From: Histoplasma ohiense
Lineage: Eukaryota > Ascomycota > Eurotiomycetes > Onygenales > Ajellomycetaceae
NCBI GenBank assembly: GCA_017607445.1
Contig: JAEVHH010000006.1
Location: forward strand, 1,984,001-2,048,000
Length of the DNA: 64,000 nucleotides
Reading direction: 5' to 3'
The notes below the pieces were generated by a model that saw only the letters and a program-made list of their open reading frames with translations, had not been told where the DNA came from and did no database searches. A program made the position numbers and the translations under genes. This document shows positions 1-12,072 of the stretch, piece by piece; position 1 is the first letter of the stretch; each line of letters starts with the position of its first letter.

Positions 1-443
1 TAGTTTGAAATTCTCGGTTTCCTTAACTAATTTCTAAACGGCCACGAGAGAGTAGAAGGAAGCTCTTATGAGATACCGTGAGATTGCAATGTAGGTATAT
101 ATAAGGTTGTGGAGGGTGAAGGGACGTTTTCCGCAGACCGCCCTCAAGATCGGATGGGGTTTGCGGAGCGCTTACATTCCCGGAGATGCGTTGTTGGCTC
201 GGCTTCTTGAATGTGGTCGTTGACGGATAGAAACGGGAGAGAGAAGGTATATGGATGGATAACGTGGCACCAACCTTCGAAACTCCGCACGCAGCGCTTA
301 AGTTGTGTTTGTGCCCCTAGTAGTAATCCATAGTACTCCCCTCCTAAGGTGCATCGAAGGATACGATAAAACGACTTTGGATTGGAGTAAACAAGGATCT
401 TCTTCGCTGGATGGACTCCAATGACAATACTATTCGCCAACGT
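1..443. other. Intergenic, 3' of the GNAT gene
   Basis: No gene recognised. The stretch lies downstream of the leftward acetyltransferase gene. A TATA-like run (tatatataagg) sits near 96, but no coding exon can be tied to it. Open frames here are short and carry no recognisable motif. Confidence 0.5.
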
Positions 444-1502
444 TCATGCGCTTTTCACCCGTTTCTTGACATATTCTTTCCCGTTGACAGTGCCATATTC
501 TTCCAGTTTTTCTGCCGTGGTAGGGTCGCATTCATCCAGCTCAACCTTCTCCCAATCTTCATCGCCTTCGTCATCCTTGCACCCAGCGTCGTTGAGGGAC
601 CCAGGTTTAGTATCTTCGTCATCTTCTTCCCATGCCAGCTTGAGACTGACTATCTTCGCACCACCAGGCTTCAACCGTCTGTAATAACCTTCAACCACAC
701 CTCCTTGGATTGTAAATCCGCGTGCCAAGTACCAGAGCAACGCTTCCTCGTTTGTCTCGTGGACATGCGCGGTTACTGTCTGGATATTATAATGCCTAAC
801 AATCCCCGATACTGCTCGCATTGGAGTCCCTGGGGGTGAAGCCGAATCATATATCAAAGAGTCTAGTAGAGACGCTGCTATGCCTCTGCCACGATAAGGT
901 GATAGGAGGTGTAGTGTTTGTATATATAAATTCGTTGCCTGCCGCAACGGACACGAAACAGAAAGCTCAGAGGGTGGAGGAAGAGGTTCTAATCGACATC
1001 GTATCCCGCCAATAACCTTATCTGAACTCGACAACGATGGTGCTTTGGCCGTTGTGGGAAAGGTAGTTGCCGTTATATCGGTGACAGGATGGTCGTGGTA
1101 AATGGCAACGCGTGAAATCGAGGCGACAATAGAGTCCGTGATTGTAGCCGTGTAAAACGAGTTTGGATAGCGCACTGGGAGCAAAAGACCTGTGATCCGC
1201 ATTAATGACGGTATGTGCGCCGTTTTGACTGGTTCGATCGTGACGTTTGGGTGCGGAGTATAAATGGTCTCGAGAGAGCTGGCGTACGGCTTTGGTTCAA
1301 AAGCGGGGTCGGTGTTACGAGACTTGCCGATGCGCGCCGAAGTTAAAGACGGTGGAGCTGGGGGTGTTGTTTGGAACAAACTCCCCTTGTTGACATTTGG
1401 TCGGTTATTGTTGGCTCTGTTGTTTGCTGTAGTCGGCGGGGAGAATGGGGGAGGAGGGGAGGCTTTGGCCGCTGAACCCCTCGCAAAAAAGGGCAATGCC
1501 AT
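444..1502 (-). CDS. GNAT-family N-acetyltransferase (NAA50-like)
   Basis: Predicted 352-aa single-exon protein that should transfer acetyl from acetyl-CoA to an amino group. The fold follows the GNAT plan: a N-terminal strand region near residues 75-110, then an acetyl-CoA-binding loop read as YRGRGIAASLL (the R/Q-x-x-G-x-A motif), and a C-terminal NEEALLWYLARGFT block typical of NAA50/San-type N-terminal acetyltransferases. The first about 70 residues are Ala/Pro/Asn-rich and look disordered. The C-terminus is acidic (EEDDEDT). The reading frame stays open upstream to 1703 but has no better ATG; I chose the ATG at 1502 because it sits in a strong GCCATGGC context. The substrate cannot be told from sequence. 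It shares a 1.1-kb divergent promoter region with the SAGA gene to the right. Confidence 0.82.
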   Translation of the reverse strand: MALPFFARGSAAKASPPPPFSPPTTANNRANNNRPNVNKGSLFQTTPPAPPSLTSARIGKSRNTDPAFEPKPYASSLETIYTPHPNVTIEPVKTAHIPSLMRITGLLLPVRYPNSFYTATITDSIVASISRVAIYHDHPVTDITATTFPTTAKAPSLSSSDKVIGGIRCRLEPLPPPSELSVSCPLRQATNLYIQTLHLLSPYRGRGIAASLLDSLIYDSASPPGTPMRAVSGIVRHYNIQTVTAHVHETNEEALLWYLARGFTIQGGVVEGYYRRLKPGGAKIVSLKLAWEEDDEDTKPGSLNDAGCKDDEGDEDWEKVELDECDPTTAEKLEEYGTVNGKEYVKKRVKSA

Positions 1503-2629
1503 GGCTCTGATGCGTTGATGGTGGAGGTGTTTGATAAACGTGGACTGTCTCTTCCACAAGGAAATTAGCGGCCGTATACAACGAAAAAGAGCTTGAACAA
1601 TCCAGAAATGGACGCCTGATGTCCAGCGGCTTAAATAGGGTTTGCGGAGATGAGATAAGATAAGATCTGCTCCTGACATGTAAGCCAACGTGACATATCG
1701 CAATAACTAACTCCTCCTTACTAGCAACTAGTTTAGCCAACTGCCGGGGTTTCTCCAAGAAAGACCGCGGCGGAAAGCTTGGAGCTTGCATTTCGACAAT
1801 TCATCGTGCAGGAGTACCACGACACCCGCCCTCAGCCTGCTTAATTCACAGCTTAGCCGGCGTTGTTGCCGCTCAGAGGGTAGGTCGACTGCACATTTTT
1901 GGGCAATTTTACTTACGCTGAGGTACGCTCTACTCCCCCAAGGTCTCGCTAATCTTGAGCTGACGTTGTGACCACGGTCTAACTCTATCTATGCCCAGGT
2001 GTTGCAGGAAAGCCCCCAAAGAAATACATGTCGCCCCTTACCTATTTTCCCAATAAATGAACGTCTAGGAAAAGGTCCAAGGGGCCCTCCTTTGTATTCC
2101 CTTATTTTTGGATAGCCACCGTCTCTGCCATACACACAACCACCGTTGGACTGATCAAAAGTTGCGATTGGAGCTGTCAAGCGACAGAGGAAAGAAAGAA
2201 AAAATCACCCGTCGAATTTTCATCCTTGAGCCATACGCTTTGGGTCTGCTTCTCAACGTTAATGTTGATTTAAAACGCATGGAGACAAACTATACGGCTA
2301 GGGCAGAAGAATCCGTGCAGTTAAGGTGCGGGGTCTTGGAGAAGTTGCTTTGAAGTGAACCCGTTGTGTCCATTTTGAACATCAAGTGAGCATCTATTTT
2401 GTCCGTTTTTGAAGCCAGTTTTGTGTGCAATTATGGCCTGTACATGCACTCGGAAGTTCCGGAAACCTCTGGCAATTAAGGCTTTCCCTAAGTCAACCCA
2501 AGCCCTCTTACACCTCCTTAACATATTTTCGATTTGCATGCATCTTGAGTTGTGGGTGGATTGTGTAGCCCTCCATTGTTTCATATAAACTGATTGCAGG
2601 TGCAAATGCAGGGGGGCAAAGTTCCCAGC
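1503..2629. promoter_or_regulatory. Divergent promoter region, GNAT / sgf11
   Basis: This 1.1-kb spacer lies between two genes pointing away from each other, so it should hold both promoters and 5' UTRs. No coding exon is recognised in it. No specific binding site could be assigned by eye. Confidence 0.5.
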
Positions 2630-3832
2630 ATGGCTGGGATTCCAGAGGCAGAGAGCGATATACCTGCGACTATGTCTAAATTGGTAAGAGCCCAAACTGG
2701 CTGTTTTCTTGCTCGAATTTTCGGCTGTATGACCTAACTTATACAGGCACGGAGTGTTCTGGATGACACCTTCTACAACATAATACATGACCTTGTTTCA
2801 AAAGTTCACCGTGAAGAGAAAATTGCACGTATGAGGTCAGCTGTCGTCTTGGCCAAAAAAATTGGTGAGGAAGAAACAAACCGTCTCCAAAAACAAGAGG
2901 GAGCACTTGAGAACGGATCTGCGGAGCTCAGTGATGCTACGCCGTCAAACGTGAAACAAAAAGACAGCAACCTCGTTCGGGTCGAGACAGACGGTGCAAT
3001 TTACGAAAATGGTAAAGTATACTTGAAAGGGAATCCATTTCAGACGACCAAAGAAATCTTATGTCCTAATTGCCGTTTCCCCCGCCTCCTTTATCCGCCC
3101 TCCGGCATTGGCTCTAGACCACCACCAGATCCGTATAAAGAATACTGTAAAAAGCACCCCCCGATCATCATGCCTGGCCATGATGTTCATGGTAATCCAT
3201 TTGCCACAGATAAAATAAACAGGAAAAAAAAGCAACAACCACAGCAGCCAAATAGCTCAAACACGCCCGCGTCTAGTCCACCATCAACACCATCAACGCC
3301 GTCAAACTCCTTCAAACACGTCGTCGCCGAAAAAATCTCCTTCCCCACCGTGAAATGCCCAAACTGCCCACGCTACTTTGTCGTCACCAGAGTCGCGCAA
3401 CACCTTGATAGGTGTCTAGGCCTATCAGGCAGACTAACAAAACGCAATCTCACCCCGATGGAAAGCGGAACTAGTACGCCGGTGCCACTTCCAACGAAAC
3501 CTTCAATGCTCAAACGAGCCCTCCCCAATGGCGACGACGATACAGCATCTGGATCCATCCCCAAAAAGAAGAAACTGAACACTCCGAAAAAATACGCCAG
3601 CAAGAAGCCAACCCCACCAAGCAAGCTGAAAATCGGAACCACACCCGACATGGCAGCTGCCATGGAATTTCCCGATTCAACACCTACTTCAGCAGGTGGC
3701 GGCGGCGATGTTGAACCCGCAAGTGCCACAACAACTACCACTGTCACAACGAGTAAGAAGAAACTTAACCCAACAGAAGGAAAGCCTGGCAAACTAAAGC
3801 GAAATGATATTCAAAGACAGGTAAAAGCATGA
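2630..3832 (+). CDS. sgf11: SAGA complex deubiquitinase-module subunit Sgf11
   Basis: Two exons (2630-2683 and 2747-3832; 63-bp intron, gtaaga...acag) give a 379-aa protein. Sgf11 tethers the Ubp8 H2B deubiquitinase to SAGA. The N-terminal helix after the splice (ILDD-type SVLDDTFYN..., then KVHREEKIAR, about residues 19-46) is the Sgf11 docking helix. The hallmark C2HC finger (CPNCPRYFV...HLDRCLG) has ligands C222, C225, H237 and C241. A second cysteine pair with a later C/H pair (CPNC near 124, YCKKH near 153) may form another zinc site of the long fungal form. The C-terminal 130 residues are Lys/Ser/Thr-rich and disordered, with a basic KKKK stretch that could act as a nuclear signal. It is much longer than yeast Sgf11 (99 aa), as is usual in filamentous fungi. 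Exon 1 is short but keeps frame exactly. Confidence 0.83.
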
Positions 3833-5328
3833 TTGAGACGACATGATGTTTTTCCCAGGGGTTGGCTCCTAGGGTTCCTATTTTCATCAGTCCTGCATTT
3901 CTATACATCCGCTCTACTATCACCTTCAATTGGCTCTCTCCCATCTCTTCTTCGACTAATATCCGCCTATACCTAACGACACCACGTATTCCCTTAGACT
4001 ATTCCTTTCCGTTTCATTTTCATCTCACCTGATACATATTAGAAATCATATACATCCGGAAAGACATGCGGCGAAGGTAGAGAAACCATGGGCTTCGGAA
4101 CGGAGTTTTTGACTCTTTTTCCTTTTCCTTTTTCTTGTCTTTTTTTTTCTTTCTTTTTTTTTGGGAGGGGGGGGAGGGAGGGAGGTCTCAATTTACTTTC
4201 ATTTGATTCGAAGTGCCATTCATTCACAGTTGAGTTTTCTCAGGTGAGTAGCTCGTTTGGACTGCTTTATTTTAACATCCAGTGATGCGGGGCTTGTTAT
4301 GTTCATTGCTTATTTATTTTTATCGCATATTCCACATTCACATTCCCTTGTCTCCGTTTCATTTCGCCTTTTGAAATCCGATTTCTTTTGCTCTTTTTTT
4401 TTCTCCCTTCTTTTCTCGCTCAATGGATCGGCCATTCTAATTCCATTTGTATTCCATTATAGCCCATGTTCTCGTGTGTTGAGGGGTTTGTGAATATAGT
4501 TTGTTATTCTGCGCGCGCTGTCTGTAGGTTCTGCTCCTCATATCGGCGCCGTTTGCTATATTTGAATTATATCAAAGACTCAAAGTCGAATATTCATACC
4601 CATCTATTATTTGAGACTATCAGTAACAAGCAATCAAAACGTGGATGTAGCTGAGCATTGACTGCGTATATATACATATATATATTGTCGCTGTATATAT
4701 TTACACGAGGGGCCAAGATTGAAAGGGCTGGTAGGATAATAATAATACAGTAACTGACGCTGGAGAGGAACAACGTGAGATATTTTCGAACAGAAGTAAA
4801 CAGAGTGATTAAGAACGAACGAGATGGGTCAAGATATGGTTGCATAGGGAAGAGGAAATGATATGCTAGAAACGTAATGTACTGTACAAGGGTCTGCGTT
4901 ACAACGTCAAGATTTGAGACTGGAGATGGGCGAAGGAAATAGAAGAGGGATAAATACAAAGAGGAACGGATCAAAGAAGAAACATCAGGAAAAGAAAAAA
5001 ACATTTGAGGAAATGAGACACAATTTGAGCATAGCTTGGTTGAGGAGAAGGAATGTTTCACTGAGATTAAGTTGGCTAAAGAAGACAGCAAAAAAACTTC
5101 AGAAGCTTGACATTTATTCTTTTGCCTGTTTGACGGATCGGATTTCATCAGCAAATAGAATGCCTCTACTTCTTGTACCGTGGCAGACATTTAGATATTT
5201 GTCCAGGTTCATTTCTAGCGAGTACGCCTCTAGTTATTATTTCTATTGGCTCATAAACCAAAACATGAACCTGGCCTATGAATGCCCTCTTTCCCGCTTG
5301 GTGGCAAACAATCATCAAGGCAATTTAC
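3833..5328. other. Convergent 3' spacer, sgf11 / tetraspanin
   Basis: This 1.5-kb stretch lies between the 3' ends of two converging genes. It is T-rich and has a polypyrimidine/G-run tract at 4114-4185 and a (TA)n-like run at 4668-4700. No coding signal was seen; the open frames are low-complexity. Confidence 0.55.
4114..4185 (+). repeat. Polypyrimidine tract followed by G4-prone G runs
   Basis: About 49 bases of T/C are followed directly by G runs of 3, 8, 3 and 3 or more separated by single A residues (4163-4182). This meets the usual G-quadruplex pattern with one-base loops. It lies about 330 bp past the sgf11 stop codon, probably in or just after its 3' UTR. Confidence 0.6.
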
Positions 5329-6366
5329 TTATATAGTTTCGAACCCATTCTTTAAATCTATCTGGCGGTACCTTTCGCGGTCCTTTTGGTCCTTGAGTAC
5401 AATCGCGATGCACAGGAGGAGGATAGCATCGATGGCTATGAATATGCAATTGGTTAGATTTGAGGGAAAGAAATCCCGCTGGGCCGCTTTTTCCCCTCCT
5501 CTTCGTTATATAATTTATATATTTTCAAGGTTGAAGGAACGGAAATCAAATAACTCACCGACAACACCGAAATCCGCCGTGAAAATAACATCAAGAAAGT
5601 GATTCGCGTAATTGGAAAAGGGTCCTACGCATCCTGCCTTCTGTGCGGCAACAAGTGGGTTTGGGCATATCCGATCGACTTGGAATGGCGGAGAAGTGCT
5701 GTTTAGATAGCCGCAGCAGTCGAACTGAGGATATTTGCGTCGTCAGTGTTTGTTCTTCTAGCTTATAACTTCCTTTTCACTACTCTCTTCAACGAAATAT
5801 ATGATGATATAATATCGATATATATATCTCAACAACGCACCCTTTGCTGAAGCAAACTTTGTATCGCCGCAGGCTGTGCATTCCACATAATCTCTAATTT
5901 TGACCGCGTTTTGAGAGTTTCGAACCAGATGCTCAACCCTAAACAAAGGGTGAAAATACCGCTTGCAACGACGAACCAGCCATGGATTTTAAGCCAAACT
6001 CGGACCGTTCCTAGCATTATCGCAGGCAACGAGATAATGAAGGTAAAAAAGATGAAACCAGCATTGACGATCGCGGCTAGAACATGTAACAAGATATGTC
6101 AGTAAATATAAAGGTTCGCCTGACGTATAAATATCCCCCCCCCCCAAAAAATAAAAAATAAAAAATAGAAAGTTGGTTCAAGCAAAGGGGAAAAACGAAC
6201 GGGTTATAGGGCAGTGTGACAACAGCAAAATGTGCGCGACGTTGTCCAATGTTGCTTCGACACCGAGTTGCGACTTGCTGATGAGCGCAACAGCGAGAAT
6301 AAGGGCTCCACCTAGGACAAAAAGACCTTCAGACACAAGGAAAGTGGCGAGAATGCTATTGACCAT
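5329..6366 (-). CDS. PLS1: Tetraspanin of the PLS1 family
   Basis: Four exons (6201-6366, 5841-6076, 5559-5724, 5329-5435) join in frame to 224 aa. PLS1-type tetraspanins are plasma-membrane proteins needed in plant pathogens for appressorium penetration; the role in other fungi is less clear. Seen here: four hydrophobic segments (TM1 near the start codon, TM2 and TM3 in exon 2, TM4 in exon 4), a small first loop, and a large second loop with the diagnostic CCG motif (C137, C138, G139) plus C154 and C166, the pattern expected for two disulfides. The tail after TM4 is highly charged (KDQKDRERYR). Length and the CCGYLNSTSP block match PLS1, which is about 225 aa. Intron 1 contains a C10/A-rich run. 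The exon 1 donor (GTTCGT) is the least certain join. Confidence 0.85.
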
Positions 6367-7892
6367 GTTCTTTGATTTTTCTTTTCCGGTTTTTATCTCA
6401 ATCCAAACTCGTCAAATGTTTCCCTTAACCCCTGGCCTCTGTCGCAAAGAAACTCTTTCAAAGTGATAGAGGTGCAACTAGCCCTCTCGTTGAAAAAAAT
6501 TGGCAGTTGCGTACACTCTCCGATTTTTCTTCCCTTCTTTGATCTCGGCGCTTAGTCCACTCTCCTCTATCCCTAGTGTACCCTGGCCTCACAGAGAGAA
6601 AAAGAGTAGTGTCGACTATCCAAGCCGTGAAGCAGAAAGATCCAAATCCGCTGGAGCCAAGAAGTGAGTGAATAGATCATTGACGACCAGCGTCAATGTC
6701 TCTGGATATTATGAAGTAATAATAACAATTGCGATGGCCACAAAGGGTAATTAAAAGTAACTAGAAAACGGTGAGATAGAGTAAAAAGAATAGAAAATGG
6801 TGAGAATATGGGTGGAGGGTTGGAATTCAAAAGTATGATGCACTGCATCTGGATCCACGTACCTCCACCACTGTCAAGCTTCCATTTTGGGGGAAAGGAA
6901 GGGAGAAACCGCCCTTGCAATGGTGATTCAACTAGCGAGAAGAAAAAGGATATAAGTCGGGGGGGGGAGGCGTCGCTTTCCAGATCAAACACCAAGCTGA
7001 TACACAAAACGGATATTTTGATACCGATTCTTGTTAATGAGAGAGCAACTGGCGCCGCCAGTCCATTCAGCACGCCACAACTGGGTGGTAGTCGTGGAAC
7101 CGCGGGCGTTGTCTGATACAGAAGCGCAACCATTGAGGTTTCAGGGTTGGCTTGCCACGTTGTGTGGACCCATTTGAACTGGCGGTTAGAGGATGGTTAA
7201 ATTTAGTAGGTTCCAGATGCTGTTGATTTGGCAGGTCGAGGTGAGAGATGCCATAATTAGCCTGCAAATGTATTCTTCATTTAGTAGAGAGAAAGGGAAT
7301 TGGGTGCTGCTGAGATCCTCAGGCAGTCAGTATATGGCTGGCAGGAGGTAAAAGATTAGATGCTGAGGTTGGCCTTGGTAGTTAGTTATATGCCAAGACG
7401 GGGATGGAGGAAAGTAGTTCCTCAAGGCTGAGTTGCTCTTGGTTTCGAAAGTGGGCTCATGCTCAAGATGGCATGAAATACTAAGAAATAGACTTATTAA
7501 AAAACCATACAAACCGCAGGATTTTTGCTACCCCAGTCTAGGGAATGGGATATTTGAGGCTGGCCTATACATGAGGTGAAGGGCAAAACGGCCGCGCATA
7601 TCCTCTAACACCACCTCCCAGGTCCCTGGGCAGACACAATCGGCGTCCGACGCCTCCATTATTATATAAGTGTAATATGAAGGGGGATCATACATAAAAC
7701 AAAAAGGAGAGAGATACATTTTTTCGTCCCGCCGCAACTTGAGACGGCACAACACCCTATGACAGCCCAAAGCTGCAACTCTCTAGTTTCTAAAAGTCAA
7801 CTACGCTGTAATACTGCCAGTTCACCCTTCCCCCTACCCAATTTTGTGGCCATTTTAAACCCCACCCTGAAATTTCAATGGGGCGAAGTAGC
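6367..7892. promoter_or_regulatory. Upstream region of the tetraspanin gene
   Basis: This 1.5-kb spacer lies between the tetraspanin start and the 3' end of the next leftward gene, so it should carry the tetraspanin promoter and the 3' UTR of the Zn2Cys6 gene. A short G run occurs near 6960. I see no further gene. Confidence 0.45.
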
Positions 7893-9234
7893 CTAATAAA
7901 CTCCAGTAACTTCCTTTGGCCAACACAACCACGGCTGCCACTCCTCCCCGAGCGTCGTTTCAATTTGCTTCACCAGATACCGTGCCCAACCCTTCATAAA
8001 CCATTGATCATCCAGCCGCTGCAGAAGTGCCGAGTAGTGCGCCAGAATCACCATGGCCTCGGGCTTGCGCTCGCCCAGCAGCTTCAGGTATGTTTGCGGA
8101 ATAGCTATAGGCCACACGAAAATCACTGGGACAAAATCCTGCTTGCGCTCGGACAGGATGGATACCTGTGTGTAGGCATTGAGCAGCTGGTGGATCGCAA
8201 GAGCATATGCATTGGCTGTCTCTCGATCCTGTGCGGCACGTTCGCTCGAGCAAAGACGGAGCAGGTCCGTCACCCGATCTGAGTCGTGAACGTCATGGGA
8301 CGGGGCTGTTTGCTGTGTCATTGCCTTGTGAAGCAATGGCGCTAGGAAGCTGCGCGATAAAGTTCCCCACTGCGTCTGTAGGACCGAATTGCAGCCGCGG
8401 ACCATGTGAAACCAGTCAAGAATCTCCTTTTGGGCGCCTTGGTACCCATCCTGGACGCCCGGCAAGGCTGGGTTCGTGGGCGCGGCAAAAGTGAGCGCGA
8501 CGAGGATGCAGGAAAATGCAAAGATGGCCACGCAGTTGAATGGGTCAACTCGATTCAGCACTTCATGGAGGGCCTTGACGGCTATACTTTGGTGGGTTGA
8601 TGCTCGAAGAGCTAGTGGCTCCCGCCGCTGAGGGTGTAGGTAGGAGAGGTGCAAAGCAGCAACTGCGAGGATTCCACGCAAGAGGAATTCATGCTGGAAT
8701 CCTAGCTGGACTACCTGTATCTGCCATATCTCGTGCTGGTCGGAGGTAGCGCCCGATGGAAGTGTTTTGTAGGTGAAGGTAGTGTAGTGGTGGAGGAGTT
8801 CGAGGTCGATTACATCCAGGCCTGAGCTTCTTGGAATGGTGGAGGTGTTCGGAGGCGGCCCGATGACAGATGTGGTCGAGGAGTGCGAGGGAGCGGGGTG
8901 TGTTGTAGGTGTCGATGGCTGCTGAGACGATGATGCTCCTGTAGAGGAAGATGTTGATATTGATAAGAGTTCTCGATTTGCTAGGTCACAGGCGATGTTT
9001 CTCCGAGCGCAGTTCGAACATTGTGGAGGATGCTCGTCGCACTAGATTTCCCACCTCCCCCAACCGGCAGACACATTTCGTGTCAGTGCTTCTATTTCCC
9101 AAGTTTTATACTTAAGACGCACGACAAATAATGAGGTGGACTAAGCTGGTGAAGGGTTTATTGACTTTGATACGCCGTGATTTACACTGAGTGCAACCAT
9201 TCCGTGATTTCGTATGCGACCTGCGACTACCCAT
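7893..9234 (-). CDS. Zn(II)2Cys6 transcription factor, Upc2-like
   Basis: Two exons (9166-9234 and 7893-9041; 124-bp intron with CTGAC branch site and CTAG acceptor) give a 405-aa protein. The binuclear zinc cluster is split by the intron right before its third cysteine. Its ligands C14, C17, C24, C31, C34 and C41 have the exact C-x2-C-x6-C-x6-C-x2-C-x6-C spacing, preceded by the basic RRSHTKSRNG start seen in Upc2-like factors. A Ser/Thr/Pro linker (about 45-95) follows. The rest is the helical fungal-specific regulatory domain (LLRGILAVAALHLSYL block near residue 145; C-terminal WARYLVKQIE near 380). Yeast Upc2/Ecm22 act in sterol regulation, but this broad family has many other targets, so the regulon is not predictable. 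The protein is short for the class but appears complete. Confidence 0.86.
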
Positions 9235-10477
9235 TATTTGTTATCTTTTAGAGAGCGCGGCGACGTCAAATTTATGTCCGGCATGCTATATCGCTTCGGC
9301 GATGCCCGAAGATGTAACTATAGCGCAATACACCCAGACACCAAGATGAAGCAGAAGATAAGGGGAAGTGAATGGTGCTGAACGGAGTAATTTTCTCTTC
9401 ACTCTTTTCAAACCATTAATGAACGGATATAAAGTGATACTCAATGAAATTTGCATTTGTTCGTATAACTCTCGCCGGCCGTTGCGCCAGCTTAGACCTC
9501 ATGAGGTTAGTTGCGGCATGTGATAAATCCGGATGGCAGATCCATTTCTCATGAAAGCGGACATTGGACGCATTACGCATTACGCAGTGTATTCCTCCTC
9601 TTCACTTTCTTCACGATGTTCTTACACCGGAAAAGGATGAATAAATGCAGTCACCCCCATATATTCCGACGGACATATGCCTTTATACCTTCCTCTCGAT
9701 CCAAAGACCATGGTCTCGACGATGTCCAACATCTATACATTGGAGCAGCTATGGTTGCATGACAATCATCTAGCAACCCTTCAGTCATTGCTACAGTTTA
9801 GAAAATAAAATGTGTGAGGGGTTGTAATCTTCCTTTACTTTATATGTAGATGGCAGCTGGTATTGCAAGGTGGTGGGTGAACACTCATTTTTCTGCTTTG
9901 TTTTACAAGGATTTGATCGACTCTTCATGGCGCGGACGTTCCTGCACCACCACGATTCCTTCTGAGGGGAGAATGTAATGGAAGCAAGCAGGTAGAATGG
10001 CACTGAAATGGGAATTGGGGGTTGCGCGCTTTTGGCGGCGCGAGAACAGGAGCAGCAGGATCACTCAGTAGAAAACCACAAGATCAATTCGTACAATATC
10101 TAACAATCTATCTCGAATAACATAAGGGGAGGCATGCAAGAGAATCGACTAGAAGGAAAGGAACGGGTTGTACATGTACATGTACATGTACTGTACAATC
10201 AAAACATGAAGAACACTCTGCGCATCTATTGTATCTAGAATGCCCGGCGAAAATTTTACCCGCACCGGATCCCCATTGAGATTGCAATCAAGATTGTCCC
10301 TTCAAAAACACCAGAGCACTACAAGCACAACAAGCACACCCCATACACCATGATTGCAAGCAGCAATTCCAATTCTCTACTGACAATGACACCCTCTCTG
10401 CCGGACCATGCTGTGGCATGCGAGATTCCAGGTAGATACAACACCCCTAAGTTGTCAGTCCAAAACCTGATCAGTGT
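9235..10477. promoter_or_regulatory. Upstream region of the Zn2Cys6 gene
   Basis: This 1.2-kb stretch lies 5' of the zinc-cluster gene. It contains a palindromic GTACAT microsatellite at 10170-10196. No coding sequence is recognised. The right half borders the decayed frame that follows. Confidence 0.4.
10170..10196. repeat. GTACAT microsatellite
   Basis: About four tandem copies of the hexamer GTACAT end in a partial copy. Because GTACAT and ATGTAC are reverse complements, the tract can form a hairpin on either strand. Confidence 0.8.
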
Positions 10478-11313
10478 TTGAACAAGAATCTTTGGCAGCA
10501 AGCTTCTATGATTCTCAGAGATCATCTAGATCAAGTTCCCCAACTACAAATCAACTTCTGTCACAATTTGTCCACTCAAGTCTTCCTCACTCAGTCAATG
10601 ATGAATCTGAATGATAGGTCAAATGAAGAAAGCAATATGAAATCTCTCAGTGAAGATTGAGAAACATCACACCTTGAAGGTGATGCTGAGCGTGAGTGTG
10701 ATAGTGAAACTGGTGATGAAAGGAGCAGTGAGGCAACATCAATTTAGGACTTGGAAGAGGAGTCACAGACACAGCCACATCGGGGTCACACCCAACAGGA
10801 CCCGCCCAGCTAGCACCAGAACCAGAGCCAGAGCCAGAGGCGGTCACTGCATGCGAACATGGGTTTCCCTGATACTGTGGCTGCAGAGGGCATATATTAC
10901 TGAATACAGAAGGCCTCAACTGCACTGGCAGCAGCAAGGAGAATGTTGAACCATTGCCACCACAGCCCATCTCCGGTGCACTGCCAGATAACATCTCCAA
11001 GAACAGACCCTCAAAGGAAACCCATGCCAGAGTTGATGACTCTTTCACACACCACCTTGAACCAGACACAAGCGGCTCCCATATCCTGCTACATCATGAG
11101 GCTAGGGAAGGGCATCTTGAATTTTTCCTGTGGACACCCATATGGCAGTCAGAGGATGACATTGCAAAGGTCCATCCAGATCAGCTCAAGCAATACAAGG
11201 AGAGATTGGATGTCGGGCCTGCAAGAAGGGCCTCTCAGGCGAGAAAGCAAGCAAGGTCCCCTTTTCCAGAGCCTAGTTTTTTAGCACGACATCTACCTTT
11301 CTTTGAGAATTAA
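10478..11313 (+). pseudogene. Decayed coding frame, family unknown
   Basis: One frame reads on from 10478 through several stops (TGA near 10658, TAG near 10748 and 10811, TGA near 10901) with an acidic and Gln-rich composition between them. A shifted frame then stays open from about 10870 to a stop at 11311-11313. The stops sit where CAG or CGA would be expected, for example inside a Gln-rich run, which fits C-to-T decay. I do not recognise the family. It could be an old transposon or a lost gene, or chance frames; confidence is low. Confidence 0.3.
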
Positions 11314-12065
11314 CTCATCCCACAAAATTTAGCTGAAGTTCCTGCTGTATTGCACCTTTTTTTCTCTTGTATCCGTGGACTTTAAACTCAAGCCTCGTGA
11401 AAATTGATTTCTTGCGTAATTATAGGAATCCTCATTAGCTAGTTTCAGGTTTTAACCCGGGGTTCCGGGTACTCATCACGCTCCGGGCTATCACGCTCAC
11501 CCCTTCCCCTTTTTTTTTTTTTTTTTTGCGATTGCTTGTTCAGGGAGATACAGTTCAGCAGACAATGACATTGTAAAAGAGATGCGTTGGGTGACCCAGG
11601 ATGTCGCTCCTGAAATATTGCTTGGCATGCCGGCAGTGGACGTGATATCTGAAATGTTATCTGTGTGCCTTGGATACACGGTTCTGGTCTCCACAGAGCC
11701 AATGTGCCGCGTTAATTGTTTGAATAGGAGAACATGTAACTATTGGTGGAGGGATGAGGTTTACGACTCGGCTGCCTGAGGTAGATTTCTACCATCAATG
11801 GTGGATTGGACTTTACCACCAACATGACTGCGTCAGCTGGTGACACGGACACGATTTGAAATCAGAAGTCATCCCGCCATTGATTTTCTTGGCTCGCTGC
11901 CTCACGGCGCAATTTTTAACCCCTTGTGGGATGGCTGAATCTTCTATGAGGAGGAGCTAACTAGGTTATTATTATATTCCATAGGAGATCATGTATGGGC
12001 GGAGGGCAACACCCCTGGACACCTAACCTCCCCATATGACACTGCTGAAGCAGGCCTCAACTCCT
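11314..12065. other. Gene-free spacer with a T17 tract
   Basis: No gene is recognised. A run of 17 T lies at 11511-11527. A 65-residue open frame follows at 11582, but it has no known motif. Confidence 0.4.
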
Positions 12066-12072
12066 TATAAAT
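12066..12072 (+). promoter_or_regulatory. TATA box upstream of the NmrA-like relic
   Basis: A TATAAAT element lies about 110 bp before the first ATG of the broken NmrA-like gene. This is a normal fungal spacing, so the promoter may outlive the coding sequence. Confidence 0.5.

Noticed and set aside
3373..3792. 139-codon frame on the - strand inside sgf11
   Set aside because: It is antisense to the sgf11 coding exon and shows no known motif.
10647..11069. 140-codon frame on the - strand
   Set aside because: It overlaps the decayed + frame, has no motif and no splice support.
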